From the NCBI GenBank assembly GCA_003242515.1, contig QGUS01000014.1:1-14830 (forward strand): DNA of 14,830 nucleotides. The letters run 5' to 3'. How positions within the stretch are numbered: the stretch's first letter is position 1; the number at the start of each line of letters is the position of its first letter. Below, in pieces: positions 1 to 6,216 of the stretch. The position numbers and the translations under genes were made by a program. Source of the DNA: Actinomycetota bacterium (GTDB lineage: Bacteria > Actinomycetota > Acidimicrobiia > Spongiisociales > ZC4RG35). The notes under the pieces are model-generated. The model did no database searches and was not told the DNA's origin. It saw nothing but the letters and a program-made list of their open reading frames with translations.

Positions 1-3
1 TAT

Positions 4-36
4 TCGTCGGCGCCGTCAGAGGTGTATAAGAGCCAG
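4..36 (+). other. Nextera transposase adapter remnant (sequencing artefact)
   Basis: These 33 bases align without gaps to the Illumina Nextera Read 1 adapter, with 29 matches. The mismatches are at positions 12, 13, 21 and 33. The last 19 bases (18-36) are the Tn5 mosaic end with two mismatches. The adapter sequence is recalled from general knowledge; the alignment was done by eye. This much identity in this order cannot reasonably be chance in a GC-rich genome, and the AT-rich GTGTATAAGAG stretch is unlike its surroundings. Genomic sequence begins at about position 37. The mismatches suggest low-quality read ends or assembly noise. Confidence 0.9.
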
Positions 37-477
37 CCCGGGCTCCCCATCGGGGCGGGTGTGGCGGGCGCCATGGCCGGACTGCTGGTGCCGGACCGTC
101 TCGTGCCCCGTATGGCCCCCGCCGCGATCCTCCGACCCGCCTCGCTGCTGGCGCTAGCCGGGCTCGGCACCCTGCTCCTGGCACGGAGCGGGCCCGCTGC
201 CGCAGCGGCCCTGTTCGTGACCGGGCTCGGAGCCTCCGCGTGGTACCCGGTAGCGTCCGGGGAGATCTACCGGCTGCTGCCCGGCCGATCGGGTGCGGTC
301 CACGCACTGTCGGTGCTCCTGGTGACCCCGGTGAGCCTCACCGTGCCGCCCCTGGTGGGCCTGGTGGCCAACGGCCACGGGATCCTCGCCGGCATGGCCG
401 TGCTCGCCGCGGCGCCCCTCCTGGCCATGGCGGTCCTGCCGCCCCGTCTCAGGCTCGGGCCGACCCCACCACCCTGA
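37..477 (+). CDS. Multi-pass membrane transporter, C-terminal part (MFS-like), 5' truncated
   Basis: About 146 residues of a very hydrophobic protein, open at its 5' end because the contig begins inside it. A GTG at 22 is in frame but lies within the adapter, so it is not a real start. Four or so membrane segments can be seen: near residues 3-17, 31-48, 53-68 (Ala/Leu rich) and 87-135 (two hydrophobic stretches). They alternate with short Arg-rich loops. The segment around YPVASGEIYRLLPGRSGAVHAL resembles the second-half helices of major facilitator family members, with a Gly/Pro-rich helix and a charged cytoplasmic loop. The substrate cannot be told from this part. The stop overlaps the end of the opposing gene by 29 bp, tail to tail. 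The MFS call is inference from hydrophobicity and loop pattern; another polytopic transporter is possible. Confidence 0.6.
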   Translation, partial: PGLPIGAGVAGAMAGLLVPDRLVPRMAPAAILRPASLLALAGLGTLLLARSGPAAAAALFVTGLGASAWYPVASGEIYRLLPGRSGAVHALSVLLVTPVSLTVPPLVGLVANGHGILAGMAVLAAAPLLAMAVLPPRLRLGPTPPP

Positions 478-1036
478 CGTGCCTCCCCGGCGGGTAGTCG
501 TGCGGCGTCACCCGCAGGGAGAACAACGGCGCAACCGGGACCGGGCTCACCCACTGGGCCGTGTCGAGGATGCGGCCTACCTTCGGCTCGCGGGTGAAAG
601 TCTCGCGTGAGATCACGTACAACGTCCCCTCACCGATCGCCGGCCGGTCCGGGTCCCGCACCACGACGTCCCGCCGGTACCACCGGGTCCGGGCGGCGGG
701 TGAGAAGGCGAACGAGCCGTTCCTGAGGCTCCGGGTGTTGGAGCGCTGCACCAGGGCGAAGTAGACGGCCCAGTGCGGGTCCGATGTCGCGTACACCGCC
801 GTCTGGCTCCCGAAGGCCCGGGTGTCGGTCGACTTCCGCTCCGTGCTCAGGACCTCGATCCCGGCCTGGTTGGAGCCATGGAAGACGAAGCGGTCCAGGT
901 CTGCCAGGTAGTCGAGGTACCCGACCAGGTCGGGGACGCGGTCGTCGTGGCCCTGGAGGTGCCGGTCGAGCAGGGCGCGGAACGCCTCCCGTTCGGCCTC
1001 CGACAGGTCACGCCTGCGATGACGGCGAAGGATCAT
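449..1036 (-). CDS. Conserved hypothetical protein with ADP-ribosyltransferase-like motif
   Basis: A soluble 195-residue protein without signal peptide or membrane segment. Residues 1-48 are charged and helical (many Arg, Glu, Asp). Next comes FVFHGSN at 50-56, then VYATSDP at 81-87 and AVYFAL at 90-95. The order 'hydrophobic-HG(S/T), then a beta strand ending in Y-A-T, then a helix with A..FA' resembles the NAD-binding core of ART-fold proteins such as Tpt1/KptA, Arr or PARP-like domains. I cannot place the third catalytic residue with confidence, so an ART fold is only a hypothesis. It is the last gene of a three-gene leftward operon. Its ATG lies 12 bp after the stop of the M29-like gene, with at most a weak ribosome site (GGGTGA). 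Its 3' end overlaps the transporter gene by 29 bp. Confidence 0.7.
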   Translation of the reverse strand: MILRRHRRRDLSEAEREAFRALLDRHLQGHDDRVPDLVGYLDYLADLDRFVFHGSNQAGIEVLSTERKSTDTRAFGSQTAVYATSDPHWAVYFALVQRSNTRSLRNGSFAFSPAARTRWYRRDVVVRDPDRPAIGEGTLYVISRETFTREPKVGRILDTAQWVSPVPVAPLFSLRVTPHDYPPGRHVRVVGSARA

Positions 1037-1048
1037 CGGTCACCCGTC

Positions 1049-2044
1049 TCACGCGTCGAACCCGACCACCCGGCCGGCGTCGATCACGACCCTCCCATCG
1101 ACGGAGACGGTGACGTCGCGCATCAGCATGTCGACGTGGACGGCGCTGCGGTTGAGCCCGCCCGGATAGTCGCCGTTGTCCCCGAAGCCGAGGTGGCAGG
1201 TCCCCAGGAGCGCCTTCTCGGTCTCTGTGCCGACGAGGGCCTTGTGGTGCGCCCCGAGTCCGAGCTCGCCGACGATGGCGGCGGTCTCGTCGGTCTGCAT
1301 GGCCTCGCGGAAGGCATCGGCGTCGGCGCCTCCGGTGATCGCGACGGCGCGCCCGCCCTCGATGACGATCCGGATGGGCTCGTCGACGACATGGATCACC
1401 TTGGTCGCCTCGGTGACCCCGTCGATGACCGCGACCCCGTGGGTCCGGTCCTCGACCGGGGCCCAGTTGTACTCGCTCCACAGCGGCACCGACATGCCGT
1501 AGGGCTTGCCCCGGCCGGGGACCGGGATGATCGGGAGGCACGGGCGGCCTTCGACGCTCAGGTGGAGGTCGGTGCCGGCGGGAGTGGTGACATGGACTTC
1601 ACGACCGCCCTCGAAGGCGGCCATCAGCACCCGGCCACGCTCAGTCGCCGTCTCCCGGTCCTCGGCGGTGAGGCCCCAGGAGCCCATGCCCAGGTCGACC
1701 TTGAACACGGAGCACTCCGGCCCGGTGCGGAAGAGGTGCCGCACCTGGTGGTCGAGACGGAACGCCCAGGTCTCGTCGACGGCGAGCACGGACACGTTCG
1801 ATGCCTGCACCAGGTCGATCAGCGTCTGTGGCGGCCGGAGCCAGAATCCGGGGGCGTCGAACCACCGGTCGATGGTCGCCGACATGTCGACGAACAGCGC
1901 CTCGATCCCGAGGTCAACGGCCGCCGCGGCCAGCGCCTCGCCCTCGTCGCGACGGGAGCGGTCGGTGAAGATCGTCACCAGCTCGCCCGGCCTGACCCCG
2001 ATGTACTCCTCGAGGATCATCCGCGCGTCTTCGTACAACCCCAT
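1049..2044 (-). CDS. M29 aminopeptidase / NicX-like metalloenzyme
   Basis: A 331-residue cytosolic protein of the thermophilic aminopeptidase (M29) fold, which also includes the 2,5-dihydroxypyridine dioxygenase NicX. The C-terminal half carries the expected metal-site pattern: WSEYNWAPVED (Glu191), GELGLG (Glu260), GTCHLGFGDN (His284) and HVDML (His303, Asp305), with a GG at 295-296 between the last two. It is shorter than classical M29 peptidases (about 400 residues) and closer to NicX-like proteins (about 350), so peptidase activity should not be assumed. The start is firm: ATG with an AGGAGG Shine-Dalgarno at 2050-2055, 5 nt away. The gene sits 13 bp behind the aminotransferase and 12 bp ahead of the ART-like gene. 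Substrate is unknown; an amino-acid derivative or ring compound handled together with the aminotransferase is plausible inference. Confidence 0.8.
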   Translation of the reverse strand: MGLYEDARMILEEYIGVRPGELVTIFTDRSRRDEGEALAAAAVDLGIEALFVDMSATIDRWFDAPGFWLRPPQTLIDLVQASNVSVLAVDETWAFRLDHQVRHLFRTGPECSVFKVDLGMGSWGLTAEDRETATERGRVLMAAFEGGREVHVTTPAGTDLHLSVEGRPCLPIIPVPGRGKPYGMSVPLWSEYNWAPVEDRTHGVAVIDGVTEATKVIHVVDEPIRIVIEGGRAVAITGGADADAFREAMQTDETAAIVGELGLGAHHKALVGTETEKALLGTCHLGFGDNGDYPGGLNRSAVHVDMLMRDVTVSVDGRVVIDAGRVVGFDA

Positions 2045-2057
2045 CAGGTCCTCCTCG

Positions 2058-3326
2058 TCAGCCGGCGAGCCGCCCCACCGCCTCGGTCATCCGTTCCACA
2101 ACCTCGTCGACGACTGCCTCGTCCATCGGCGTCGAGATGCACATCAGCCCCCTCGGCGCCATGTAGACCCCGGAGAGCAGGGCGGAGAGGTGCAGGTCGG
2201 CGAGGTCCTCGCCCCGATCCGCCTCCACCAGGAGCAGCGACCCCACCTGGCTCACCCGGAAGGGATGGCCGCCGTCCGCGAAAACCGCACCCAGGCCGGC
2301 GGCCAGCCGGTCGCCCAGCGAGTTGATCCGGGCGATCTCGTCGGCGGTGAGCAGCCCCAGCGAAGCCAGGCCGGCCGCCATGGTCAGGTTGTTCCCGTTG
2401 TAGGTCCCGTGGTGGGGGACGGCGTCGGGGACACGGGTGTCGAAGACAGCCATCACCTCGGCCCGGCCACCGAACGCACCCACCGGCAGACCGCCGCCGA
2501 TGGTCTTCCCGAAGGCGGTGAGGTCGGGGATCACGCCACAGACGCTCTGCACTCCGCCATGGGCGAGCCGGGCGGTGACCACCTCGTCGAAGATGAGCAG
2601 GGCGCCATGCTCGCTGGTGAGGCGGCGGGCGGCGTCGAGGAACTCCCGCTCCGCGGGGATGGTCTGCTCGCCGATGACCGGCTCCATGATCAGCGCCGCC
2701 ATCTCACCGCCATGCCGGTCAAAGGCGGTCTCCAGCTCGGCGACGTCGTTGTAACGGACCGGAACCACCAGGTCCCGCACCGCGGCGGGTATCCCCCGGT
2801 TGGCCCAGCGGACCGGCCGGCCCGAGGTCCCGTCCACCTCCAGGGCCACCGAGACCTGGTCCCAGGAGCCGTGGTATCCGCCCTTGATGGTGACGATCCG
2901 GTCCCGGCCGGTGAAGGCCCGGGCAGCGCGCACCGCTCCCATCACGCCTTCGGTGCCGGAGCTGGTGAACCGCACCTGCTCCACGGACGGGTAGCGCTCG
3001 CACATCATCCCGGCGAGCCGCTCCTGCCATGCGGTCGGGGACGGGAAGACCAGGCCGGACTCCATCGCCTCCCGGATCGCCTCCTCGATCACCGGGTGGC
3101 GGTGGCCGTGGATCAGGCTCGTGTAATTGGAGAGCAGGTCGAGGTAACGGTTGCCGTCGACGTCCTCGACCTCACACCCCTGCCCGCGGGCCAGGACCAC
3201 CGGGTACGGGGCGAAGAACGCCGCCGCCCGGGTGTTGCCGCCCGGCATCACCCTCTCCATCGACGAAAAGCGGCTCGCGGAGCCAGGGGTCTCCTGCCGG
3301 TAGGCGGCGACGATCTCGGGACGCAT
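2058..3326 (-). CDS. GSA-aminomutase-like class III aminotransferase
   Basis: A 422-residue PLP enzyme of the class III aminotransferase / glutamate-1-semialdehyde 2,1-aminomutase (HemL-like) group. Visible motifs: MPGGNTRA (27-34), FTSSGTEGVMGAVRAAR (phosphate binding, 120-136), YHGSWD (151-156), IFDEV (Asp247, pyridine nitrogen), and FGKTIGGGLPVGAFGG with the PLP lysine K274. HHGTYNGNNLTMAAG at 305-319 replaces the GTLSGNP-type motif of true HemL. No haem genes lie nearby, so this is more likely a paralogue acting on another amino acid or amino ketone. The ATG at 3326 was chosen because homology-like sequence begins just after it; the open frame runs further upstream but codes low-complexity, unlikely sequence. 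No good Shine-Dalgarno is present. A TACGCT box lies 10 nt upstream, suggesting a very short leader. First gene of the leftward operon. Confidence 0.88.
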   Translation of the reverse strand: MRPEIVAAYRQETPGSASRFSSMERVMPGGNTRAAAFFAPYPVVLARGQGCEVEDVDGNRYLDLLSNYTSLIHGHRHPVIEEAIREAMESGLVFPSPTAWQERLAGMMCERYPSVEQVRFTSSGTEGVMGAVRAARAFTGRDRIVTIKGGYHGSWDQVSVALEVDGTSGRPVRWANRGIPAAVRDLVVPVRYNDVAELETAFDRHGGEMAALIMEPVIGEQTIPAEREFLDAARRLTSEHGALLIFDEVVTARLAHGGVQSVCGVIPDLTAFGKTIGGGLPVGAFGGRAEVMAVFDTRVPDAVPHHGTYNGNNLTMAAGLASLGLLTADEIARINSLGDRLAAGLGAVFADGGHPFRVSQVGSLLLVEADRGEDLADLHLSALLSGVYMAPRGLMCISTPMDEAVVDEVVERMTEAVGRLAG

Positions 3327-3336
3327 GAGCGACGGG

Positions 3337-3375
3337 AGCGTATCCGGCGGCCGCCGGGCATGTAGGTTCGTCGGG
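3337..3375. promoter_or_regulatory. Overlapping divergent promoters with 14-bp palindrome
   Basis: The start codons of the divergent aminotransferase (3326, minus) and toroid-protein gene (3376, plus) are only 49 bp apart. Candidate -10 boxes are TACGCT on the minus strand (3337-3342) and TAGGTT on the plus strand (3363-3368). Between them is CCGGCGGCCGCCGG (3344-3357), a perfect palindrome. At normal spacing each promoter's -35 region would fall on or next to the other's -10 box, so the two could hardly fire at once. A repressor dimer on the palindrome would cover both. The boxes and palindrome are read from sequence; the promoter roles are inferred. Confidence 0.5.
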
Positions 3376-4332
3376 GTGTCTTCAGTGATCGACTGGCTGC
3401 TGGGCGCCGATCCGGCCATAGCCTGGCAGGTGATGCGCGACCTGCTCGACGCCCCCGAGTCGGAATGGGGACCGGTGCGCGCCCGGGTGGAGACGGAGGG
3501 CTGGGGTGCCCGACTCCTGTCCCACCAGGACCCCGACGGCCAGTGGGACGGCGGCGGGTTCTTCCCGGCCAGCTTCACCCGGGTGGAGTGGCTGCGGGAC
3601 GGCCAGCCTTGGACTGCCACCCACTGGGCCCTGGTCCAGCTCCGGGAGTTCGGCCTCGACCCCGCGAGCGAGACGGCGCGGCGGACCGTCGATCTGGTGG
3701 GGCGGAACGCGAGGTGGGACCACGAGGACGAGCCCTTCTGGGCGGGCGAGGTCGAGGAGTGCATCAACGGACGGGCCATCGCCGACGGCGCCTACTTCGG
3801 TGTCGACGTCTCCCCGATCGTCGACCTGACCCTCACCCAGCGCCTCGAGGACGGAGGGTGGAACTGCGAGCGGGAGAACGGCTCCGTCCGCTCCTCCTTC
3901 CACTCCACGATCAACGTCCTCGAAGGCCTGCTCGAGTGGGAGAAGACCGGGCGGGCCCGACCGGAGGTCGGCGAGGCGCGCCGCTCCGGGGAGGAGTACC
4001 TGCTGGAGCGCCATCTCTTCAAGCGGAAGAGCACCGGCGAGCCGGCGGACGAGAAGTTCCTCCAGTTCCTCCACCCCAGCCGGTGGCGGTACGACGTGCT
4101 GCGCGGCCTCGACCATTTCCGCGCGTCGAGTCAGCTCACCGGCCAGGCCCCGGACCCGCGGCTGGCCGAGGCGGTCGAGATCGTCCGTTCCCGGCAGCGC
4201 CCCGACGGGACCTGGGCCCTCGACTGGGACCTGAGGGGCCGGGTCTGGTTCCGCATGGCCGAGGTCGGCGAGCCGACACCGTGGATCACCCTTCGGGCCC
4301 TGCGGATCCTGCGCTGGTGGGACGCGGCCTGA
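3376..4332 (+). CDS. Squalene-cyclase-like alpha/alpha-toroid protein
   Basis: A 318-residue soluble protein rich in Trp and acidic residues. Three repeats resemble the QW motifs of terpene cyclases and prenyltransferase-type toroids: QDPDGQWDGG (51-60), QRLEDGGWNCE (155-165) and RQRPDGTW (273-280). It is about half the length of squalene-hopene cyclase and I see no DXDD catalytic motif, so cyclase activity is doubtful; it may be a binding or regulatory toroid. The GTG start at 3376 is preferred over an in-frame ATG at 3325. It follows a TAGGTT -10-like box by 7 nt, fitting a leaderless transcript, and the 17 residues upstream are Arg/Gly-rich and overlap the start of the divergent gene. The next gene follows 70 bp downstream with its own candidate promoter. 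Confidence 0.75.
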   Translation: MSSVIDWLLGADPAIAWQVMRDLLDAPESEWGPVRARVETEGWGARLLSHQDPDGQWDGGGFFPASFTRVEWLRDGQPWTATHWALVQLREFGLDPASETARRTVDLVGRNARWDHEDEPFWAGEVEECINGRAIADGAYFGVDVSPIVDLTLTQRLEDGGWNCERENGSVRSSFHSTINVLEGLLEWEKTGRARPEVGEARRSGEEYLLERHLFKRKSTGEPADEKFLQFLHPSRWRYDVLRGLDHFRASSQLTGQAPDPRLAEAVEIVRSRQRPDGTWALDWDLRGRVWFRMAEVGEPTPWITLRALRILRWWDAA

Positions 4333-4369
4333 CGGTCTTTCGACCCTCCCGGACCGACCCCCTTCCCGT

Positions 4370-4397
4370 TAGCTTCGACGACGACAGACCACAGGAG
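4370..4397 (+). promoter_or_regulatory. Candidate -10 box and Shine-Dalgarno for the first SDR gene
   Basis: TAGCTT at 4370-4375 fits the TANNNT -10 pattern seen elsewhere in the window. A transcript beginning about 7 nt later would have a leader of about 20 nt containing AGGAG at 4393-4397, which is 5 nt before the ATG at 4403. This ribosome site selects the ATG over the in-frame GTG at 4397, which lies within it. Confidence 0.5.
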
Positions 4398-4402
4398 TGG
4401 AG

Positions 4403-5209
4403 ATGGAGTACAGGAACAAGGTCGTCGTGGTGACCGGCGCGGGTGCCGGCATCGGTCAGCAGGTGGCGCTGCAAGCCCTCGGCCGCGGCGCCCGGGTGGC
4501 CGCCGTGGACCTCCGTCAGGAGGGCCTCGACGAGACCGCGGCCCGGGGGAACGCCGGCGACAGGCTGGCCACGTTCGCCGTCGACGTGACCGACCGGGAG
4601 GCCGTGGAGGCGCTGCCCGGCAAGGTGGAGGCGGCCCTCGGCCCGGCCGATGTCGTCATCCATTGCGCCGGGATAATCCAGCCGTTCGTGAAGCTGGCGG
4701 ACTTGGACTACCCCGCCATCGAGCGGGTGGTGAACGTCAACCTCTGGGGCACCATCTATGTCGCCAAGGCGTTCCTCCCCGTCCTCCTCGGGAGGCCGGA
4801 GGCCCACATCGCCCTGGTCTCCAGCATGGGCGGCTTCGTCCCGTTCCCCGGCCAGACCATCTACGGCGCCACCAAGGCGGGCGTGAAGCTGATGGCGGAG
4901 GGCCTGTACGCCGAGCTGCTGGAGACCGGAGTCGGCGTCTCGGTGGTGATGCCCGGAGCCGTGGCCACGAACATCTCGGCCAACTCGGGCGTCGATGCCC
5001 CGGTCGCCGGTGGCGACGCCGAGGCGGCGAGCTACCGGGCCACCTCCCCGGAGGACGCGGGCCGGATCATCCTGGACGGCATCGCCGACGGCGACCTCCA
5101 CGTCTTCGTGGGACGCGACGCCCGGACGATGAACATCCTCAACCGGCTGGCGCCGCGGCGGTCCACCAACCTGATCTACAGGCAGATGAAGGGGATGCTG
5201 GGCGACTGA
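4403..5209 (+). CDS. Short-chain dehydrogenase/reductase (SDR)
   Basis: A 268-residue classical SDR, likely an NAD(P)-dependent alcohol/ketone oxidoreductase in the cytosol. It shows the cofactor motif TGAGAGIG (11-18), a DV after strand 3 (61-62), Ser140/Ser141, and the active site Y154-GAT-K158. The usual NNAG is HCAG (87-90), an uncommon change. Asp36 at the end of strand 2 (VAAVDL) suggests NAD(H) rather than NADP(H). The tail after residue 215 (PEDAGRIILDGIADGD) is typical of SDRs of this size, and the Arg-rich end (RRSTNLIYRQMKG) could be lipid- or partner-binding. The substrate is not readable from sequence. The start follows an AGGAG site. The stop lies only 3 bp from that of the opposing membrane-protein gene, with no room for a separate terminator. 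Confidence 0.88.
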   Translation: MEYRNKVVVVTGAGAGIGQQVALQALGRGARVAAVDLRQEGLDETAARGNAGDRLATFAVDVTDREAVEALPGKVEAALGPADVVIHCAGIIQPFVKLADLDYPAIERVVNVNLWGTIYVAKAFLPVLLGRPEAHIALVSSMGGFVPFPGQTIYGATKAGVKLMAEGLYAELLETGVGVSVVMPGAVATNISANSGVDAPVAGGDAEAASYRATSPEDAGRIILDGIADGDLHVFVGRDARTMNILNRLAPRRSTNLIYRQMKGMLGD

Positions 5210-5212
5210 CCC

Positions 5213-6004
5213 TCAGCGCGCGACGGTCGCCGTGACCTGGCGCACCTTCGGAGCCGGGTCACGCAGCGACTTGCGCATCGCCCAGACGACACCGGCGAGC
5301 ACCAGTCCGGTGGCGGCGCCGGCGACCGGCGTGGTCAGGACCGAGAGGAAGACCCCGATCACCACGACCTGGGTGGCGACGGCGAGGGCCCGGCTGTGCG
5401 GGCGGTACCGCTCGATCCGCTGGTGCAGTTCCACCAGCTGGACAGGGGTCTTGACGCGGGCGCCGGGCAGGATCGCCAGGCCCCGGATGAACCCGAAGAC
5501 GACGATGGTGAGGAAGGCGAACAGCGGGCGACCGGTGAGGGAGGTGAGGACCACCATCAGGTACACCGTGGCGCTCATCACGAAGGTGGCCACGCCGACG
5601 CCAAGCTGGGCGCCGAAGCCGATGCCGTAGACCCAGGAGCGGTACCTGTCGAGCCAGGTGCGGTTCACCTGGCGGGGGTTGGACGGGAGACGCCAGCCAC
5701 CGGGGCCGAGGTCGGAGATGAGGGTGACCAGGGCGCCGACCAGGCCTGCGGTGAGGGCAGCCTGAGTGGAGAACCCGATCCGGGCGACGACCCAGGCGCC
5801 GCCGGCGGCGACCAGGCCCAGGGCGGAACCACCGATGAGGGTGCCGAGGACGAACCAGGCGACCGTCCGCCAGTAGCGGTTGCCACGACCGGACTCGGTC
5901 AGAGGGGTGATGGAAGAGAGCATGGACACGCCGCAGGGTGACCAGGTGCCCCGGATCGCGGCCACCACCGCGACGAGCATGGCGATCGTCGACAACGTCT
6001 CCAC
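5213..6004 (-). CDS. Polytopic membrane protein with SPCG motif
   Basis: A 263-residue integral membrane protein with about six hydrophobic segments: near residues 4-18, 50-75, 81-95, 128-150, 155-175 and 212-240. After the first segment is RGTWSPCGVSMLSSITPLTE (19-38). Its SPCG and following proline resemble the conserved Cys-Pro region of CcdA/DsbD-like proteins, but only one Cys is seen there, so thiol-disulfide transport is uncertain. I know similar actinobacterial membrane proteins only as uncharacterised. The GTG at 6004 is preferred over a TTG at 6022: a TACATT box (minus strand, 6011-6016) ends 6 nt before the GTG, the leaderless layout seen at several genes here. The gene ends 3 bp from the convergent SDR. 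Confidence 0.75.
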   Translation of the reverse strand: METLSTIAMLVAVVAAIRGTWSPCGVSMLSSITPLTESGRGNRYWRTVAWFVLGTLIGGSALGLVAAGGAWVVARIGFSTQAALTAGLVGALVTLISDLGPGGWRLPSNPRQVNRTWLDRYRSWVYGIGFGAQLGVGVATFVMSATVYLMVVLTSLTGRPLFAFLTIVVFGFIRGLAILPGARVKTPVQLVELHQRIERYRPHSRALAVATQVVVIGVFLSVLTTPVAGAATGLVLAGVVWAMRKSLRDPAPKVRQVTATVAR

Positions 6005-6066
6005 GGTTCCAATGTACCCCAAACGGCCCGCGGGCGATCATCGGCGGGTCTCGGAGCGGACAGAGT

Positions 6067-6094
6067 GGGGGCGGCCCCGTGAGGGGCCGCCCCC
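6067..6094 (-). terminator. Strong 12-bp hairpin, probable terminator
   Basis: GGGGGCGGCCCC (6067-6078) and GGGGCCGCCCCC (6083-6094) form a perfect 12-bp GC-only stem with a 4-nt GTGA loop. No U-tract follows on either strand, as is common for high-GC actinobacterial terminators. It lies downstream of the PLP-enzyme gene and upstream of the promoter of the SPCG membrane protein, so it most likely ends leftward transcription from the former. A U-less hairpin could instead act in mRNA stability. Confidence 0.55.
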
Positions 6095-6096
6095 GA

Positions 6097-6157
6097 TGCT
6101 CCGGGTAGGGAGCACCTGTTGCCCGTAGCGGTCATGCCCCCATCACCACCCGGGCAA
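6097..6157 (-). other. Additional inverted repeats in the 6023-6216 intergenic region
   Basis: Two more inverted repeats precede the terminator-like hairpin. TGCTCC/GGAGCA (6097-6102 and 6109-6114) has a 6-nt loop. TTGCCCG/CGGGCAA (6119-6125 and 6151-6157) has a 25-nt loop. The octamers GTCATGCC (6131-6138) and GACATGCC (6158-6165) form a near-direct repeat. No tRNA, known riboswitch or convincing small gene was recognised in this roughly 190-bp stretch. The array may be a compound 3' end for the PLP-enzyme mRNA or a small RNA. Confidence 0.35.
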
Positions 6158-6216
6158 GACATGCCGGCGCACGACATTGTCCCGCCCGAATGGCGGTTGA
6201 CTATGGGCTTCGCGAC

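Noticed and set aside
22..36. GTG start for the first gene
   Set aside because: It lies in the Nextera adapter, so it is not genomic.
2058..3326. Assignment of the aminotransferase as hemL
   Set aside because: The motif order fits GSA aminomutase, but GTYNGNN replaces the usual GTLSGNP and no tetrapyrrole genes are adjacent, so a gene symbol would be overcalling.
773..3365. Long plus-strand open frames opposite the transaminase operon
   Set aside because: Their translations are Arg/Pro/Gly-rich and lack motifs, while the minus strand carries well-defined PLP and metal-site motifs with ribosome sites.
6100..6216. Possible tRNA or known riboswitch between the PLP enzyme and SPCG protein genes
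   Set aside because: I searched both strands by eye for a T-arm (GGTTCNANNCC), cloverleaf, SAM or cobalamin boxes and found none; only simple inverted repeats remain.
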